From JBGTHB01 sp041746415 (GTDB taxonomy: Bacteria > Pseudomonadota > Gammaproteobacteria > Coxiellales > Coxiellaceae), in assembly GCA_041746415.1 (NCBI GenBank), contig JBGTHB010000080.1:1-9682 (forward strand): a DNA stretch of 9,682 bases. The letters run 5' to 3'. The notes under the pieces are model-generated. The model had not been told where the DNA came from. It worked only from the letters and a program-made list of their open reading frames with translations, and did not search any database. Shown piece after piece: positions 1 through 7,295 of this stretch (the first letter of the stretch is position 1; each line of letters begins with the position of its first letter). The translations under genes and the position numbers were made by a program.

Positions 1-1186
1 CTAACATGGCTGCTACTTCAGTATAAGTTAAACGCGCTTGCGAATGAATAACCGCATTGCAAAAACGAAAACTTTGGATTTCACCATCATTATTAATATT
101 CATTATGCAAGCCAATGTTAAGCGATCACACTTAGGACGTAGCGAACATAAATTATTAGACAATGTTTCCGGTAACATCGGAATCACCCGCGCCGGAAAA
201 TAAACCGAATTACCACGCAACTCTGCTTCTTGATCAAGTGCGTTACCCGGTGTGACATAGGATGAAACATCTGCAATGGCTACATATAATGTATAACCAG
301 CACCTTTTTGATGCTCACAATACACGGCATCGTCAAAATCTTTAGCGTCTTCACCATCAATAGTGACAAACGGTAATTTACGCAAATCATCAAGATCTTG
401 TAATGCCGCTTCGGGCACGGTCGCTGGAAATTGTTGTGCTGCTTGGATAACGGCTTGCGGCCATTTGAATGGTAAATTGTAGGAACGGACAGCCAACTCC
501 ACTTCCATGCCTGGTGTCATTTGATCACCCAATACATCAATAATTCTGCCCATCGCTTGACGACGTTTAGTAGGTTGCTCAATAATCTCAACCACGACAA
601 AGTCACCTGGTTTAGCTTGCCCAATTGAATTTGTCTCAATTAATACATCTTGATTAATGGCTTTATTATTAGGATCAACAAAAAACGACCCTCGCTCTTG
701 ATGCAATCGTCCCACAATCTGTTGCGTATTACGTTCTAATACCTCAATGATTCGCCCTTCCGGTCGTGAACGTTTAGAGGGCATAATAACGGCCAAAACT
801 AAATCGTCATTAAAAACTTGCTGCATCTCATGGGCAGGAATAAACAAATCATTGCCCTGCTCATTCAACACGTAACCACTGCCATCGCGATTACTTTGCA
901 CGCGTCCTTTTACTACGTCCATTTGCGAGACCAAAGCGTATTTATCCCGTCGATTACGAATAAGCTGACCATCGCGCAACATCGCTTTTAAGCGTCGACT
1001 TAAACCTTCATGCTCTTCCGGTGAATTTAATTCAAATGCTGCATACATTTGCTGCACCGATGCTGGCTTACCTTCGTCAGTTAAATAACGAATAATGTGC
1101 TCGCGGCTTGGCACCGGATGTTCATATTGCGATTCTTCGCGTTGAAAATTCGGATCTTGATTTTTATGGTAACGTTTATCTGGCAC
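1..1186 (-). CDS. rnr: Ribonuclease R (3'-5' exoribonuclease), 3' part cut off by the window edge
   Basis: Processive 3'-5' exoribonuclease of the RNase II/RNB family, which degrades structured RNA in the cytoplasm and contributes to RNA quality control. The first 395 codons are visible, of roughly 750-810 in the family. Residues about 26-85 look like the N-terminal winged-helix domain, and about 93-203 hold two cold-shock (OB) domains (GRVQSNRDGSGYV at 95-107). The RNB domain begins near residue 260. Its metal-binding signature DGEDAKDFDDAV lies at 277-288, with D277, D283, D285 and D286 matching the E. coli catalytic aspartates D272, D278, D280 and D281. RGNSVYFPARVIPMLPE (324-340) and the ARLTYTEVAAML end also match RNase R, which separates it from RNase II. 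The GTG start at 1186 is chosen because it opens the RNB reading frame and follows AAGGA by 5 nt; the nearby ATG at 1191 is out of frame. I read the frame through to the edge without a stop. The gene is divergent from the small lipoprotein gene. Confidence 0.96.
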   Translation of the reverse strand, partial: MPDKRYHKNQDPNFQREESQYEHPVPSREHIIRYLTDEGKPASVQQMYAAFELNSPEEHEGLSRRLKAMLRDGQLIRNRRDKYALVSQMDVVKGRVQSNRDGSGYVLNEQGNDLFIPAHEMQQVFNDDLVLAVIMPSKRSRPEGRIIEVLERNTQQIVGRLHQERGSFFVDPNNKAINQDVLIETNSIGQAKPGDFVVVEIIEQPTKRRQAMGRIIDVLGDQMTPGMEVELAVRSYNLPFKWPQAVIQAAQQFPATVPEAALQDLDDLRKLPFVTIDGEDAKDFDDAVYCEHQKGAGYTLYVAIADVSSYVTPGNALDQEAELRGNSVYFPARVIPMLPETLSNNLCSLRPKCDRLTLACIMNINNDGEIQSFRFCNAVIHSQARLTYTEVAAML

Positions 1187-1191
1187 GTCAT

Positions 1192-1196
1192 TCCTT
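1192..1196 (-). promoter_or_regulatory. Shine-Dalgarno site of rnr, fixing a GTG start
   Basis: On the minus strand AAGGA is followed by ATGAC and then GTG. The 5-nt spacing supports initiation at the GTG (1186). The ATG contained in the spacer touches the site with no gap and opens a different frame, so it is unlikely to be used. Confidence 0.7.
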
Positions 1197-1219
1197 TTTG
1201 GGGTAGTTTCCAATATGAT

Positions 1220-1225
1220 ATTATA
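1220..1225 (-). promoter_or_regulatory. Putative -10 box for rnr
   Basis: A perfect TATAAT on the minus strand, 33 bp upstream of the rnr GTG. I could not find a good -35 hexamer at 16-18 bp upstream (CATCAA is the best there), so the assignment rests on the -10 match and position alone. Such AT-rich matches arise by chance fairly often. The same short gap also carries a plus-strand TATGAT (1214-1219) that could serve the divergent lipoprotein gene, again without a convincing -35. Confidence 0.35.
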
Positions 1226-1233
1226 GTAATCAA

Positions 1234-1239
1234 AAGGAG
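1234..1239 (+). promoter_or_regulatory. Shine-Dalgarno site of the small lipoprotein gene
   Basis: A strong AAGGAG, 6 nt before the ATG at 1246. A TTG directly in front of that ATG (1243) is in frame but only 3 nt from the site, so the ATG is the better start. This strong site is one of the main reasons to believe that the short reading frame is a real gene. Confidence 0.75.
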
Positions 1240-1245
1240 AGGTTG

Positions 1246-1488
1246 ATGAAAGAGATATGCAAAGGAACAATGATATTGGTAACGCTTTGCGGCCTCGTGG
1301 CTTGCACCAAGCCAGAAACACAACCTAGCACAAGTTATAGTGTCTGTCGACAACTGAGCCATGAAATCCATGCTTCGCCGCGATTTTACGATTCCAACAA
1401 GCCACAAAACAGCCATGGCTATCATGCGCGCTTAATTCGAGAATACGAACACTACGATTGTGGCGCTCGCAAAAGCGACACCGAATAA
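1246..1488 (+). CDS. Small predicted lipoprotein of unknown function with two conserved-looking cysteines
   Basis: An 80-residue protein. Residues 1-20 form a lipoprotein signal peptide: a charged start (MKEICK), a hydrophobic stretch (TMILVTLCGLVA), and the lipobox LVAC ending in Cys20, the expected lipidation site. The residue after the Cys is Thr, not Asp, so by the usual rule the protein would go to the outer membrane. The mature part is only about 60 residues: a Thr/Pro/Ser linker, then a polar, His- and Tyr-rich segment with Cys34 (SVCRQL) and Cys72 (HYDCG) that could form a disulfide in the periplasm. I recall short Legionellales lipoproteins with a similar C...L...Y...C layout, but no function is known to me. 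The gene is divergent from rnr and convergent with the RND pump gene, whose stop is 4 bp away. No terminator separates them. The existence of the gene is well supported by its ribosome site and signal peptide. Confidence 0.8.
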   Translation: MKEICKGTMILVTLCGLVACTKPETQPSTSYSVCRQLSHEIHASPRFYDSNKPQNSHGYHARLIREYEHYDCGARKSDTE

Positions 1489-1492
1489 TAAT

Positions 1493-4400
1493 CTACTGCT
1501 CTTCAGCTTGTTTTAGTGGCTGGTGTTTTTTAGCGATAAAAGTATACATGGTTGGGACCACAAACAACGTAAACAACGTACCCACAATCATACCACTAGC
1601 AATAACCAAGCCAATATCAAAACGACTGACGGCACCCGCACCGGATGACAAAATTAACGGCAACACACCTAATACCATAGAGGCTGTCGTCATTAACACA
1701 GGCCGTAAGCGAATTGTTGCCGCTTTAACAATTGCCTCACGTACCGATAAACCTTCTTCTGCTTGCAACTGATTGGCAAACTCCACCATTAAAATACCGT
1801 GTTTACTGATTAAGCCAATTAACGTAATTAAACCAATTTGCGTATAAATATTGATGCTGGCTAAACCTAAATTCAAAGGTATTAACGCTCCACAAATTGA
1901 TAACGGCACACTGATTAAAACCACCAACGGATCACGAAAACTTTCAAATTGAGCAGCCAATACGAGATAAATTACCACAATAGATAAAAAGAAGGTGTAT
2001 ATAAGCGCCATTCCTTCTTGCATGTATTGCCGTGATTGTCCCGCGTAATCGTATGAAATACCTTTAGGTAAAATTTTATTGGCTTGTTCACTTAAAAAAG
2101 CCAAGCCTTGTCCCATCGTTTTACCCGGCATCATCACCCCTTCAATGGTGGTTGAATTAAGCTGATTAAAATGCGTGAGCGAATTAGGCTGTGATACTAC
2201 TTTGGCACTAATAACGGTGGTAATGGGCACCTCTGTTTGGTCTTTTCCAACAGGCATATAGATACTGCTCAATTGTTGTGGCGTCATACGATACCTCTGC
2301 TTTAACTCAGGAATGACCTGATAGCTTTTACCGTACATCGAAAAACGATTAATATAATTGCCGCCCAAGCTAGTTGCTAAAGCAACGCTAATGTCTTGCA
2401 TGTTCAAACCTAAATCTGCTGCTTTCGCACGATTAATATTAATATCTAATTCAGGCTTGTTAAATTTAAGTGTGTTATCCACAAATAAAAACATACCGCT
2501 ATGCTGAGCGGCATTTAATAATTTCTGCGAAGCCACATACAGCTGATTAAACGGTAAAATGGTACTAACCACAAACTGGATTGGCACGCCTTTACCGCCG
2601 CCTGGTAAAGGAGCACGTGGAAAAGCCACTGTTTGTAAGCCGGCTACGTTACGCATTTTTTGTTGCAACAGCGGTAAGATTTCGTTTTGCGTTTGCTGGC
2701 GCTGATCCCATGGTTTTAAAATCATGGCTGAAAAAAACGATGCCGGATCACCAGCGCCATTAACAATAAATGTATCTTCTTTTGCTGGAAAATCATTGTA
2801 AATTTTATTAAATAAATTTGTATAGGCTTCGGTGTAATTAATATTGGCATATTGCGGCGCGTTGCCACCCGCAAAAATCGCGCCCTGATCTTCAATCGGA
2901 GCTAACTCAGAATGCGTATTCATAAACAAATAAACGCAACTGCATAACACCACAACCGCTAACGTTACAATAGTTGAGCGCACATTTAAAACTGCTGTGA
3001 GTTTGCCTGAATACCAATTTTTTAATTTATCCGAGGTATGATCAATGTATTTAACGAAACGATTATCTTTCGTGCCGGGTTCCAATAATTTTGAACACAT
3101 CATTGGAGAAAGTGTTAATGCAATAATACCAGAAATAATCACAGCCCCAGCCAAACTAAAAGCAAACTCAGTGAAAAGCGCTCCTGTTAAGCCTTGCATA
3201 AAACCAATTGGCGCATACACTGCCGCTAAAGTTATGGTCATACTAATAACGGCTGTGGCGATTTCACGTGCCCCTTTTATCGAGGCACTAAATGGTGTCA
3301 TTCCCTCTTCAATGTGGCGGTGAATATTTTCCACCACCACAATGGCGTCATCCACCACCATGCCAATAGCCAACACCATGGCTAATAAAGTTAACAAATT
3401 TATGGAATACCCCATCAGCAACATAAAAAAGCACATGCCAACTAACGATAAGGGAATCGTAATGACGGGTATAATCACACTGCGCAATGAGCCCAGCGAC
3501 AAAAAAATCACCATAATCACAATAGCTGTTGCTTCAAATATCGTGCGTACCACTTCATTTATAGATGAGCGAATGTACTCTGTGGCGTCATAAACTACTT
3601 TTGATTTTAATGCGGGCGGATACACTTTCATTAAGTTGGGCAGCGCTTTGCGCACTCCATCAATGACAGAAAGTGGATTAGCAGTCGGTGCTGCGGCAAT
3701 GCCAACAAATATCGCTTTTTTACCATTGAAATAAACTGAGGAGTCGTAATCTTCTGCACCTAACTCAACTTTTGCCACATCACGTAAATGAATTAGCGTG
3801 CCGTTAACTGACTTGACCACCAAATTTTGAAACGTGGCGACGTCTTCTGCATCTGTTTTGGCATTTAACGCTACTTCAATATAATCGCCTTTAATCCCGC
3901 CTGCAGCAGATTGAAAATTGTTCGCCATCAGTGCGTTATTCACTTCTTGTGCGCTTACGCCTAACGCTGCCATACGTTTTGGATTTAACCAAATACGCAT
4001 AGCAAAAACTTTGTCACCCAATAATTCCGCTTGCGCTACACCGTCAACGGTTTCCAACTTTGGCTGCACCACGCGTGAAATGTAATCGGTAATTTGTTCT
4101 GGTGTCATGGTGTCGCTATTAAAACCAATGTACATTAAATCAGTTTGTTCTCCGGTTTGCTTTGTGATAACCGGCTGTTGTGCTTGCTTAGGTAAATCAT
4201 CTTCCACTGCGGAGACTTTACTCATGATGTCAGTAAATGCCGTATTGGGATCAAAACCCAAGCGCACATAGACTGTAATAGTGCTCGCGCCTTGCGTGCT
4301 GGTCGACGTGACGTAATCAATTCCTTCAGCGCTTGCTATAGATTGCTCGATGCGAGAAGTGATGAACCCCTCCATTAACTGTGCTGATGCACCAGGGTAG

Positions 4401-4552
4401 GCTGTTTGAATGGTAATGACGGCGTTAGTTAATTCTGGAAATTGTCGCACTTGCATACTGTCTAAAGCACGCAAGCCTAAAATAAATATCAGCAGACTGA
4501 TGACCATGGCCAGCACTGGCCGACAAATAAAAATATCGGTAAAACGCTTCAT
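1493..4552 (-). CDS. RND (HAE1-type) multidrug efflux pump, inner-membrane permease
   Basis: A proton-driven drug/proton antiporter of the AcrB/MexB superfamily, working as a trimer in the inner membrane with a periplasmic adaptor and an outer-membrane channel. At 1019 residues it is full length (AcrB 1049). TM1 lies at about 10-30, followed by the first large periplasmic domain (about 31-335). The TM2-TM6 bundle is at about 335-490, the second periplasmic domain at about 550-840, and the last TM bundle at about 845-1005. The proton-relay residues are all present: D401 and D402 in TM4 (GMVVDDAIVVVENI), K917 in TM10, and R948 and T955 in RLRPVLMTT, matching AcrB D407, D408, K940, R971 and T978. 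K917 is followed by His (SKHGILMVEFANQ), where AcrB has Asn; I associate this variant with the MexK/MexW/LpeB-like branch. It is translated after the adaptor gene with a 4-bp ATGA overlap. Substrates cannot be told from sequence; acridines, dyes or antibiotics are typical for the family. No TolC-type gene is adjacent. Confidence 0.95.
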   Translation of the reverse strand: MKRFTDIFICRPVLAMVISLLIFILGLRALDSMQVRQFPELTNAVITIQTAYPGASAQLMEGFITSRIEQSIASAEGIDYVTSTSTQGASTITVYVRLGFDPNTAFTDIMSKVSAVEDDLPKQAQQPVITKQTGEQTDLMYIGFNSDTMTPEQITDYISRVVQPKLETVDGVAQAELLGDKVFAMRIWLNPKRMAALGVSAQEVNNALMANNFQSAAGGIKGDYIEVALNAKTDAEDVATFQNLVVKSVNGTLIHLRDVAKVELGAEDYDSSVYFNGKKAIFVGIAAAPTANPLSVIDGVRKALPNLMKVYPPALKSKVVYDATEYIRSSINEVVRTIFEATAIVIMVIFLSLGSLRSVIIPVITIPLSLVGMCFFMLLMGYSINLLTLLAMVLAIGMVVDDAIVVVENIHRHIEEGMTPFSASIKGAREIATAVISMTITLAAVYAPIGFMQGLTGALFTEFAFSLAGAVIISGIIALTLSPMMCSKLLEPGTKDNRFVKYIDHTSDKLKNWYSGKLTAVLNVRSTIVTLAVVVLCSCVYLFMNTHSELAPIEDQGAIFAGGNAPQYANINYTEAYTNLFNKIYNDFPAKEDTFIVNGAGDPASFFSAMILKPWDQRQQTQNEILPLLQQKMRNVAGLQTVAFPRAPLPGGGKGVPIQFVVSTILPFNQLYVASQKLLNAAQHSGMFLFVDNTLKFNKPELDININRAKAADLGLNMQDISVALATSLGGNYINRFSMYGKSYQVIPELKQRYRMTPQQLSSIYMPVGKDQTEVPITTVISAKVVSQPNSLTHFNQLNSTTIEGVMMPGKTMGQGLAFLSEQANKILPKGISYDYAGQSRQYMQEGMALIYTFFLSIVVIYLVLAAQFESFRDPLVVLISVPLSICGALIPLNLGLASINIYTQIGLITLIGLISKHGILMVEFANQLQAEEGLSVREAIVKAATIRLRPVLMTTASMVLGVLPLILSSGAGAVSRFDIGLVIASGMIVGTLFTLFVVPTMYTFIAKKHQPLKQAEEQ

Positions 4553-5694
4553 GCGCCACCATCCAATTCACTTTTTTCGATTTGATTGAGCTGTACTTCA
4601 TTGTTAATAATGGCCAAGGTGCCATTTTCTAATTTTAATTGCCCCGAATCAACAACGACATCACCAGCGCTAATGCCCTTCTTAATAATAATATTATTGT
4701 CCACAGAATCACCTACCGTAACATTTTTTTCTGTCACAGAATAAATCTTTTCACCGCTGGTTTTATCTTTCTTAGCAGTTGGTTTTAATACATAAACCAC
4801 ATCACCATACAGTGAAAATGACACAGCTGTTTGTGGCACCATAACGGCATTTTTTTGTTGCGGTAAATACACGTCGGTATTAACAAAAATGCCCGGATAA
4901 AGTTTGGCAGCAGGATTTGGAAGCGTTGCTTGCACTTCAATATTACGTGTTTGTTCAGTTACTTGTGCATTAATCGCTGTGATTTTGCCGTAAAATTTTT
5001 GCCCCGGGTAAAGATCAGATTCTACTGCCACCTTTTGACCGAGATGCAATTGCGGTAAATGCTGCTGCGGTAAATTAAAATTAACATACACTGGATCAAT
5101 TTGTTGTAATGTAACAATGGCATCGCCGGGATTTAAAAACTGCCCAAGGTTGACTTGACGAATGCCCAGTTTGCCGGTAAATGGTGCTTTAATGTTTTTC
5201 TTTTCGATGGTTACTTTATCTTTATCCACTATAGCCTGCGTTTGCTGCAGAATAGAGAGTGCTTGATCATAGTCACTCACAGCTATGGCGCCTGTTTGAT
5301 ATAGTTTTTTCTTACGCTCAAAATCCATCTTATCTAGATTTAGCTTTGCAACATTATTTTTTAAATCCTGCTCATCTAAATCTGTGTCCAATTGAATAAG
5401 CGGCTGCCCCTGCTTAACCGTTTCTCCTGATACAAAATTAATTTGCTCCACAATACCTGATAATTCTGGTGTAACCGTGACGCCATTGATAGCCACGACA
5501 GAACCCACAGAACTAATGCGTGGTTGATAATTCATGTTTTTTGCGCTGCTACTGGAAATAACTACAGGTGCCGGTATGAAGTTTTTTTCAAATTGACTGA
5601 TAAAGTGCGCACGAATGAGGTTAAAGGCAATCAAACCACCAAATACGAGCAACAACACAACAAAAAAAATTGTCTTTTTTATGGCGGTGGACAT
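4549..5694 (-). CDS. RND efflux periplasmic adaptor (membrane fusion protein, HlyD/AcrA-type)
   Basis: Bridges the RND pump to an outer-membrane channel in the periplasm. It has 381 residues, the usual length for the family. Residues 8-27 are a hydrophobic N-terminal helix with no lipobox Cys, so the protein is probably held by an uncleaved membrane anchor rather than by lipid as in AcrA. Then come the first lipoyl half (SGIVEQINFVSGETVKQGQ, 79-97), a short alpha-hairpin (about 104-165), the second lipoyl half (IKAPFTGKLGIRQVNLGQFL, 168-187), a beta-barrel (about 200-285), and a membrane-proximal domain. The start is set at the ATG at 5694 because AAGGA lies 7 nt upstream. The ATG at 5697 (spacing 4) is the next choice, and a GTG at 5712 has no ribosome site. 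The gene is first in a two-gene operon: its stop overlaps the pump start in ATGA, implying translational coupling and equal output of the two partners. No regulator gene is adjacent in the window. Confidence 0.93.
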   Translation of the reverse strand: MSTAIKKTIFFVVLLLVFGGLIAFNLIRAHFISQFEKNFIPAPVVISSSSAKNMNYQPRISSVGSVVAINGVTVTPELSGIVEQINFVSGETVKQGQPLIQLDTDLDEQDLKNNVAKLNLDKMDFERKKKLYQTGAIAVSDYDQALSILQQTQAIVDKDKVTIEKKNIKAPFTGKLGIRQVNLGQFLNPGDAIVTLQQIDPVYVNFNLPQQHLPQLHLGQKVAVESDLYPGQKFYGKITAINAQVTEQTRNIEVQATLPNPAAKLYPGIFVNTDVYLPQQKNAVMVPQTAVSFSLYGDVVYVLKPTAKKDKTSGEKIYSVTEKNVTVGDSVDNNIIIKKGISAGDVVVDSGQLKLENGTLAIINNEVQLNQIEKSELDGGA

Positions 5695-5701
5695 CATCAC
5701 A

Positions 5702-5706
5702 TCCTT
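5702..5706 (-). promoter_or_regulatory. Shine-Dalgarno site of the adaptor gene, favouring the inner ATG
   Basis: AAGGA on the minus strand lies 7 nt before the ATG at 5694 and 4 nt before the ATG at 5697. It falls inside the extension that a GTG start at 5712 would give, which argues against that longer version. Confidence 0.65.
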
Positions 5707-5725
5707 GTTCACATATGATTTACTT

Positions 5726-5734
5726 ATGATAACA
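5726..5734 (-). promoter_or_regulatory. Candidate extended -10 promoter element of the efflux operon
   Basis: On the minus strand TGTTATCAT fits the extended -10 pattern TGnTATAAT with one mismatch, and would start transcription about 25 nt before the adaptor ATG. No -35 at standard spacing is evident (a TTGCTC is only 14 bp away). The core is the 9-bp symmetric TTATGATAA (5724-5732), which on the plus strand reads TATGAT (5725-5730) and could be a -10 for the divergent tRNA. This is a weak, chance-prone call. Confidence 0.3.
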
Positions 5735-5761
5735 TGCAGCTCTTGAGCAACCTAGTCAGCT

Positions 5762-5838
5762 GTCCTGGTAGCTCAGCTGGATAGAGCAATCCCCTCCTAA
5801 GGGATAGGTCGCAGGTTCAACTCCTGCCCAGGACGCCA
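5762..5838 (+). tRNA. tRNA-Arg (anticodon CCT), CCA encoded
   Basis: A full cloverleaf of 77 nt. The acceptor stem GTCCTGG (5762-5768) pairs with CCAGGAC (5828-5834). The D stem is GCTC/GAGC (5771-5774, 5784-5787) with loop AGCTGGATA. The anticodon stem is ATCCC/GGGAT (5789-5793, 5801-5805) around loop CTCCTAA, with CCT at 5796-5798. The variable loop is AGGTC. The T stem is GCAGG/CCTGC (5811-5815, 5823-5827) with loop TTCAACT. The discriminator is G5835 and CCA is encoded at 5836-5838. It decodes the arginine codon AGG. The D-loop A expected near position 20 for arginine identity is present. It stands alone, divergent from the efflux operon and 69 bp upstream of fumC. I see no hairpin plus T-run terminator after it, so some read-through into fumC is possible. 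Confidence 0.97.
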
Positions 5839-5896
5839 TCTAACTATACATTTAAAATTAATATCATTAACATAACGAGCATTATTATTTTCCAAC

Positions 5897-5901
5897 GGGA
5901 G
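5897..5901 (+). promoter_or_regulatory. Shine-Dalgarno site of fumC
   Basis: GGGAG, 6 nt before the ATG at 5908. The preceding AT-rich stretch (5839-5890) has several -10-like hexamers (for example TATCAT at 5863-5868) but no pairing with a good -35, so I do not name a promoter. Confidence 0.65.
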
Positions 5902-5907
5902 TTAAAA

Positions 5908-7293
5908 ATGAGTTCAAATTTTCGTGTCGAAACCGACAGCATGGGTGAAGTTAAAGTTCCAGTTGATCATTATGGTGGCGCGCAAACGCATCGTTCATTG
6001 CATAATTTTGCCATTGGTCGCGAAACCATGCCACCTGAACTCATTCGCGCATTTGGCATTTTAAAAAAAGCAGCCGCTATTACCAATGAAAAATTAGGCA
6101 AACTGACCAAAGAAAAAGCCAAGCTCATTACTCAAGCTGCAGATGAAGTGATCGCGGGTAAACTCAACTCACATTTTCCATTAAAAATTTGGCAAACTGG
6201 CAGCGGTACCCAAACGAATATGAATGCCAATGAGGTGATATCGAATCGTGCTATTGAAATCGCTGGTGGCGAACTGGGTTCTAAAAAACCAATTCACCCG
6301 AACGATGACGTCAACATGTCACAATCATCGAATGACACCTTTCCCACCGCAATGCATATTGCTGCGGCTGAAATGTTAATTCATCAATTATTACCTGCGG
6401 TAAAAAAATTACGTGAGGTGCTAAAACAAAAATCGGATTCCTTCAAAGATATTATCAAAATTGGTCGCACCCATTTACAAGATGCCGTACCGCTCACCTT
6501 GGGTCAGGAATTTTCAGGTTATGTCGCTCAATTAGCTATGGCAATTCATGCTATTGAAATTAACATGCCGCAATTATATCGCTTAGCCATCGGCGGCACC
6601 GCTGTTGGTACTGGTTTAAATACCCACCCAAAATTTGCGGTGATGGTGGCTGATGAAATTGCCAAACTGACTGGCATTGATTTTGTTTCAGCTCAAAACA
6701 AATTCGCTGCCATCGCCGCGCACGATGAAATTGTATTAATCAGCGGTTGCTTAAAAACGCTTGCTTGTGCATTAATGAAAATTGCTAATGACGTGCGCTG
6801 GTTAGCTTCAGGACCACGTTGCGGCATTGGCGAATTAATTATTCCTGAAAATGAACCGGGTTCATCCATCATGCCCGGCAAAGTTAACCCAACACAATGC
6901 GAAGCGATGACCATGATATGCGTGCAAGTGATGGGAAACGATAACACCATTGCCATTGCTGGTAGTCAAGGCAACTTTGAATTAAATGTTTACAAACCCG
7001 TAATGATTTACAATTTATTGCAATCCATTTATTTATTAGCTGACAGCTGCCACTCATTTACCGACCATTGCGCTATTGGCATCGAACCTAACAGAAAAAA
7101 AATTGAGGAGCACTTACAACAATCACTGATGTTAGTTACGGCACTCAACCAAGTCATTGGTTATGACAAAGCCTCACAGATTGCTAAAAAAGCGTATAAA
7201 GACGGCACTTCTTTAAAAGAAGCGTGCTTAGCATTAGAGTTTTTAAATGCTGCCGAATTTGATAAAGCAATTGACCCAAGTAAGATGGTTTAG
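5908..7293 (+). CDS. fumC: Fumarate hydratase class II (fumarase C)
   Basis: Catalyses the reversible hydration of fumarate to L-malate in the TCA cycle; cytoplasmic, homotetrameric and iron-free, unlike class I fumarases. It has 461 residues, against 467 for E. coli FumC. The three conserved regions of the fumarase/aspartase superfamily are present: TGSGTQTNMNANEV (97-110), GRTHLQDAVPLTLGQE (186-201) with H189 at the position of E. coli H188, and the mobile-loop signature GSSIMPGKVNPTQCE (318-332) with the catalytic-loop serines 319-320. SSND (140-143) is the other substrate-contact motif. The N-terminal RVETDSMGEVKVP and the absence of aspartase-specific features favour fumarase over aspartate ammonia-lyase or argininosuccinate lyase. 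It starts at an ATG with a good ribosome site and is followed, with a 2-bp gap, by a methyltransferase gene that must share its transcript. It is intact, with no odd composition. Confidence 0.97.
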   Translation: MSSNFRVETDSMGEVKVPVDHYGGAQTHRSLHNFAIGRETMPPELIRAFGILKKAAAITNEKLGKLTKEKAKLITQAADEVIAGKLNSHFPLKIWQTGSGTQTNMNANEVISNRAIEIAGGELGSKKPIHPNDDVNMSQSSNDTFPTAMHIAAAEMLIHQLLPAVKKLREVLKQKSDSFKDIIKIGRTHLQDAVPLTLGQEFSGYVAQLAMAIHAIEINMPQLYRLAIGGTAVGTGLNTHPKFAVMVADEIAKLTGIDFVSAQNKFAAIAAHDEIVLISGCLKTLACALMKIANDVRWLASGPRCGIGELIIPENEPGSSIMPGKVNPTQCEAMTMICVQVMGNDNTIAIAGSQGNFELNVYKPVMIYNLLQSIYLLADSCHSFTDHCAIGIEPNRKKIEEHLQQSLMLVTALNQVIGYDKASQIAKKAYKDGTSLKEACLALEFLNAAEFDKAIDPSKMV

Positions 7294-7295
7294 TT

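Noticed and set aside
1081..1425. A 114-residue minus-strand reading frame crossing the rnr start and the lipoprotein gene
   Set aside because: It is out of frame with the RNase R sequence, lacks protein-like character, and runs antisense to the lipoprotein. Its ATG at 1191 touches the rnr ribosome site with no gap.
1467..1478. TCGC-AAAA-GCGA hairpin near the end of the lipoprotein gene as a terminator
   Set aside because: The stem is only 4 bp and no T-run follows on either strand.
1458..1772. Plus-strand open frames antisense to the pump gene (also 2581-2763, 3045-3323 and 3342-3593)
   Set aside because: They lie fully or almost fully opposite a clear RND pump, have no ribosome sites I can support, and read as low-complexity shadows of membrane-protein codons.
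5695..5712. Longer adaptor protein starting at the GTG at 5712
   Set aside because: There is no ribosome site upstream of it, and the AAGGA that would serve the inner ATG lies inside the extension.
5762..5838. The tRNA gene as an integration site for a mobile element
   Set aside because: No integrase is nearby, I found no second copy of the tRNA 3' end in the window, and both flanks are housekeeping or ordinary efflux genes.
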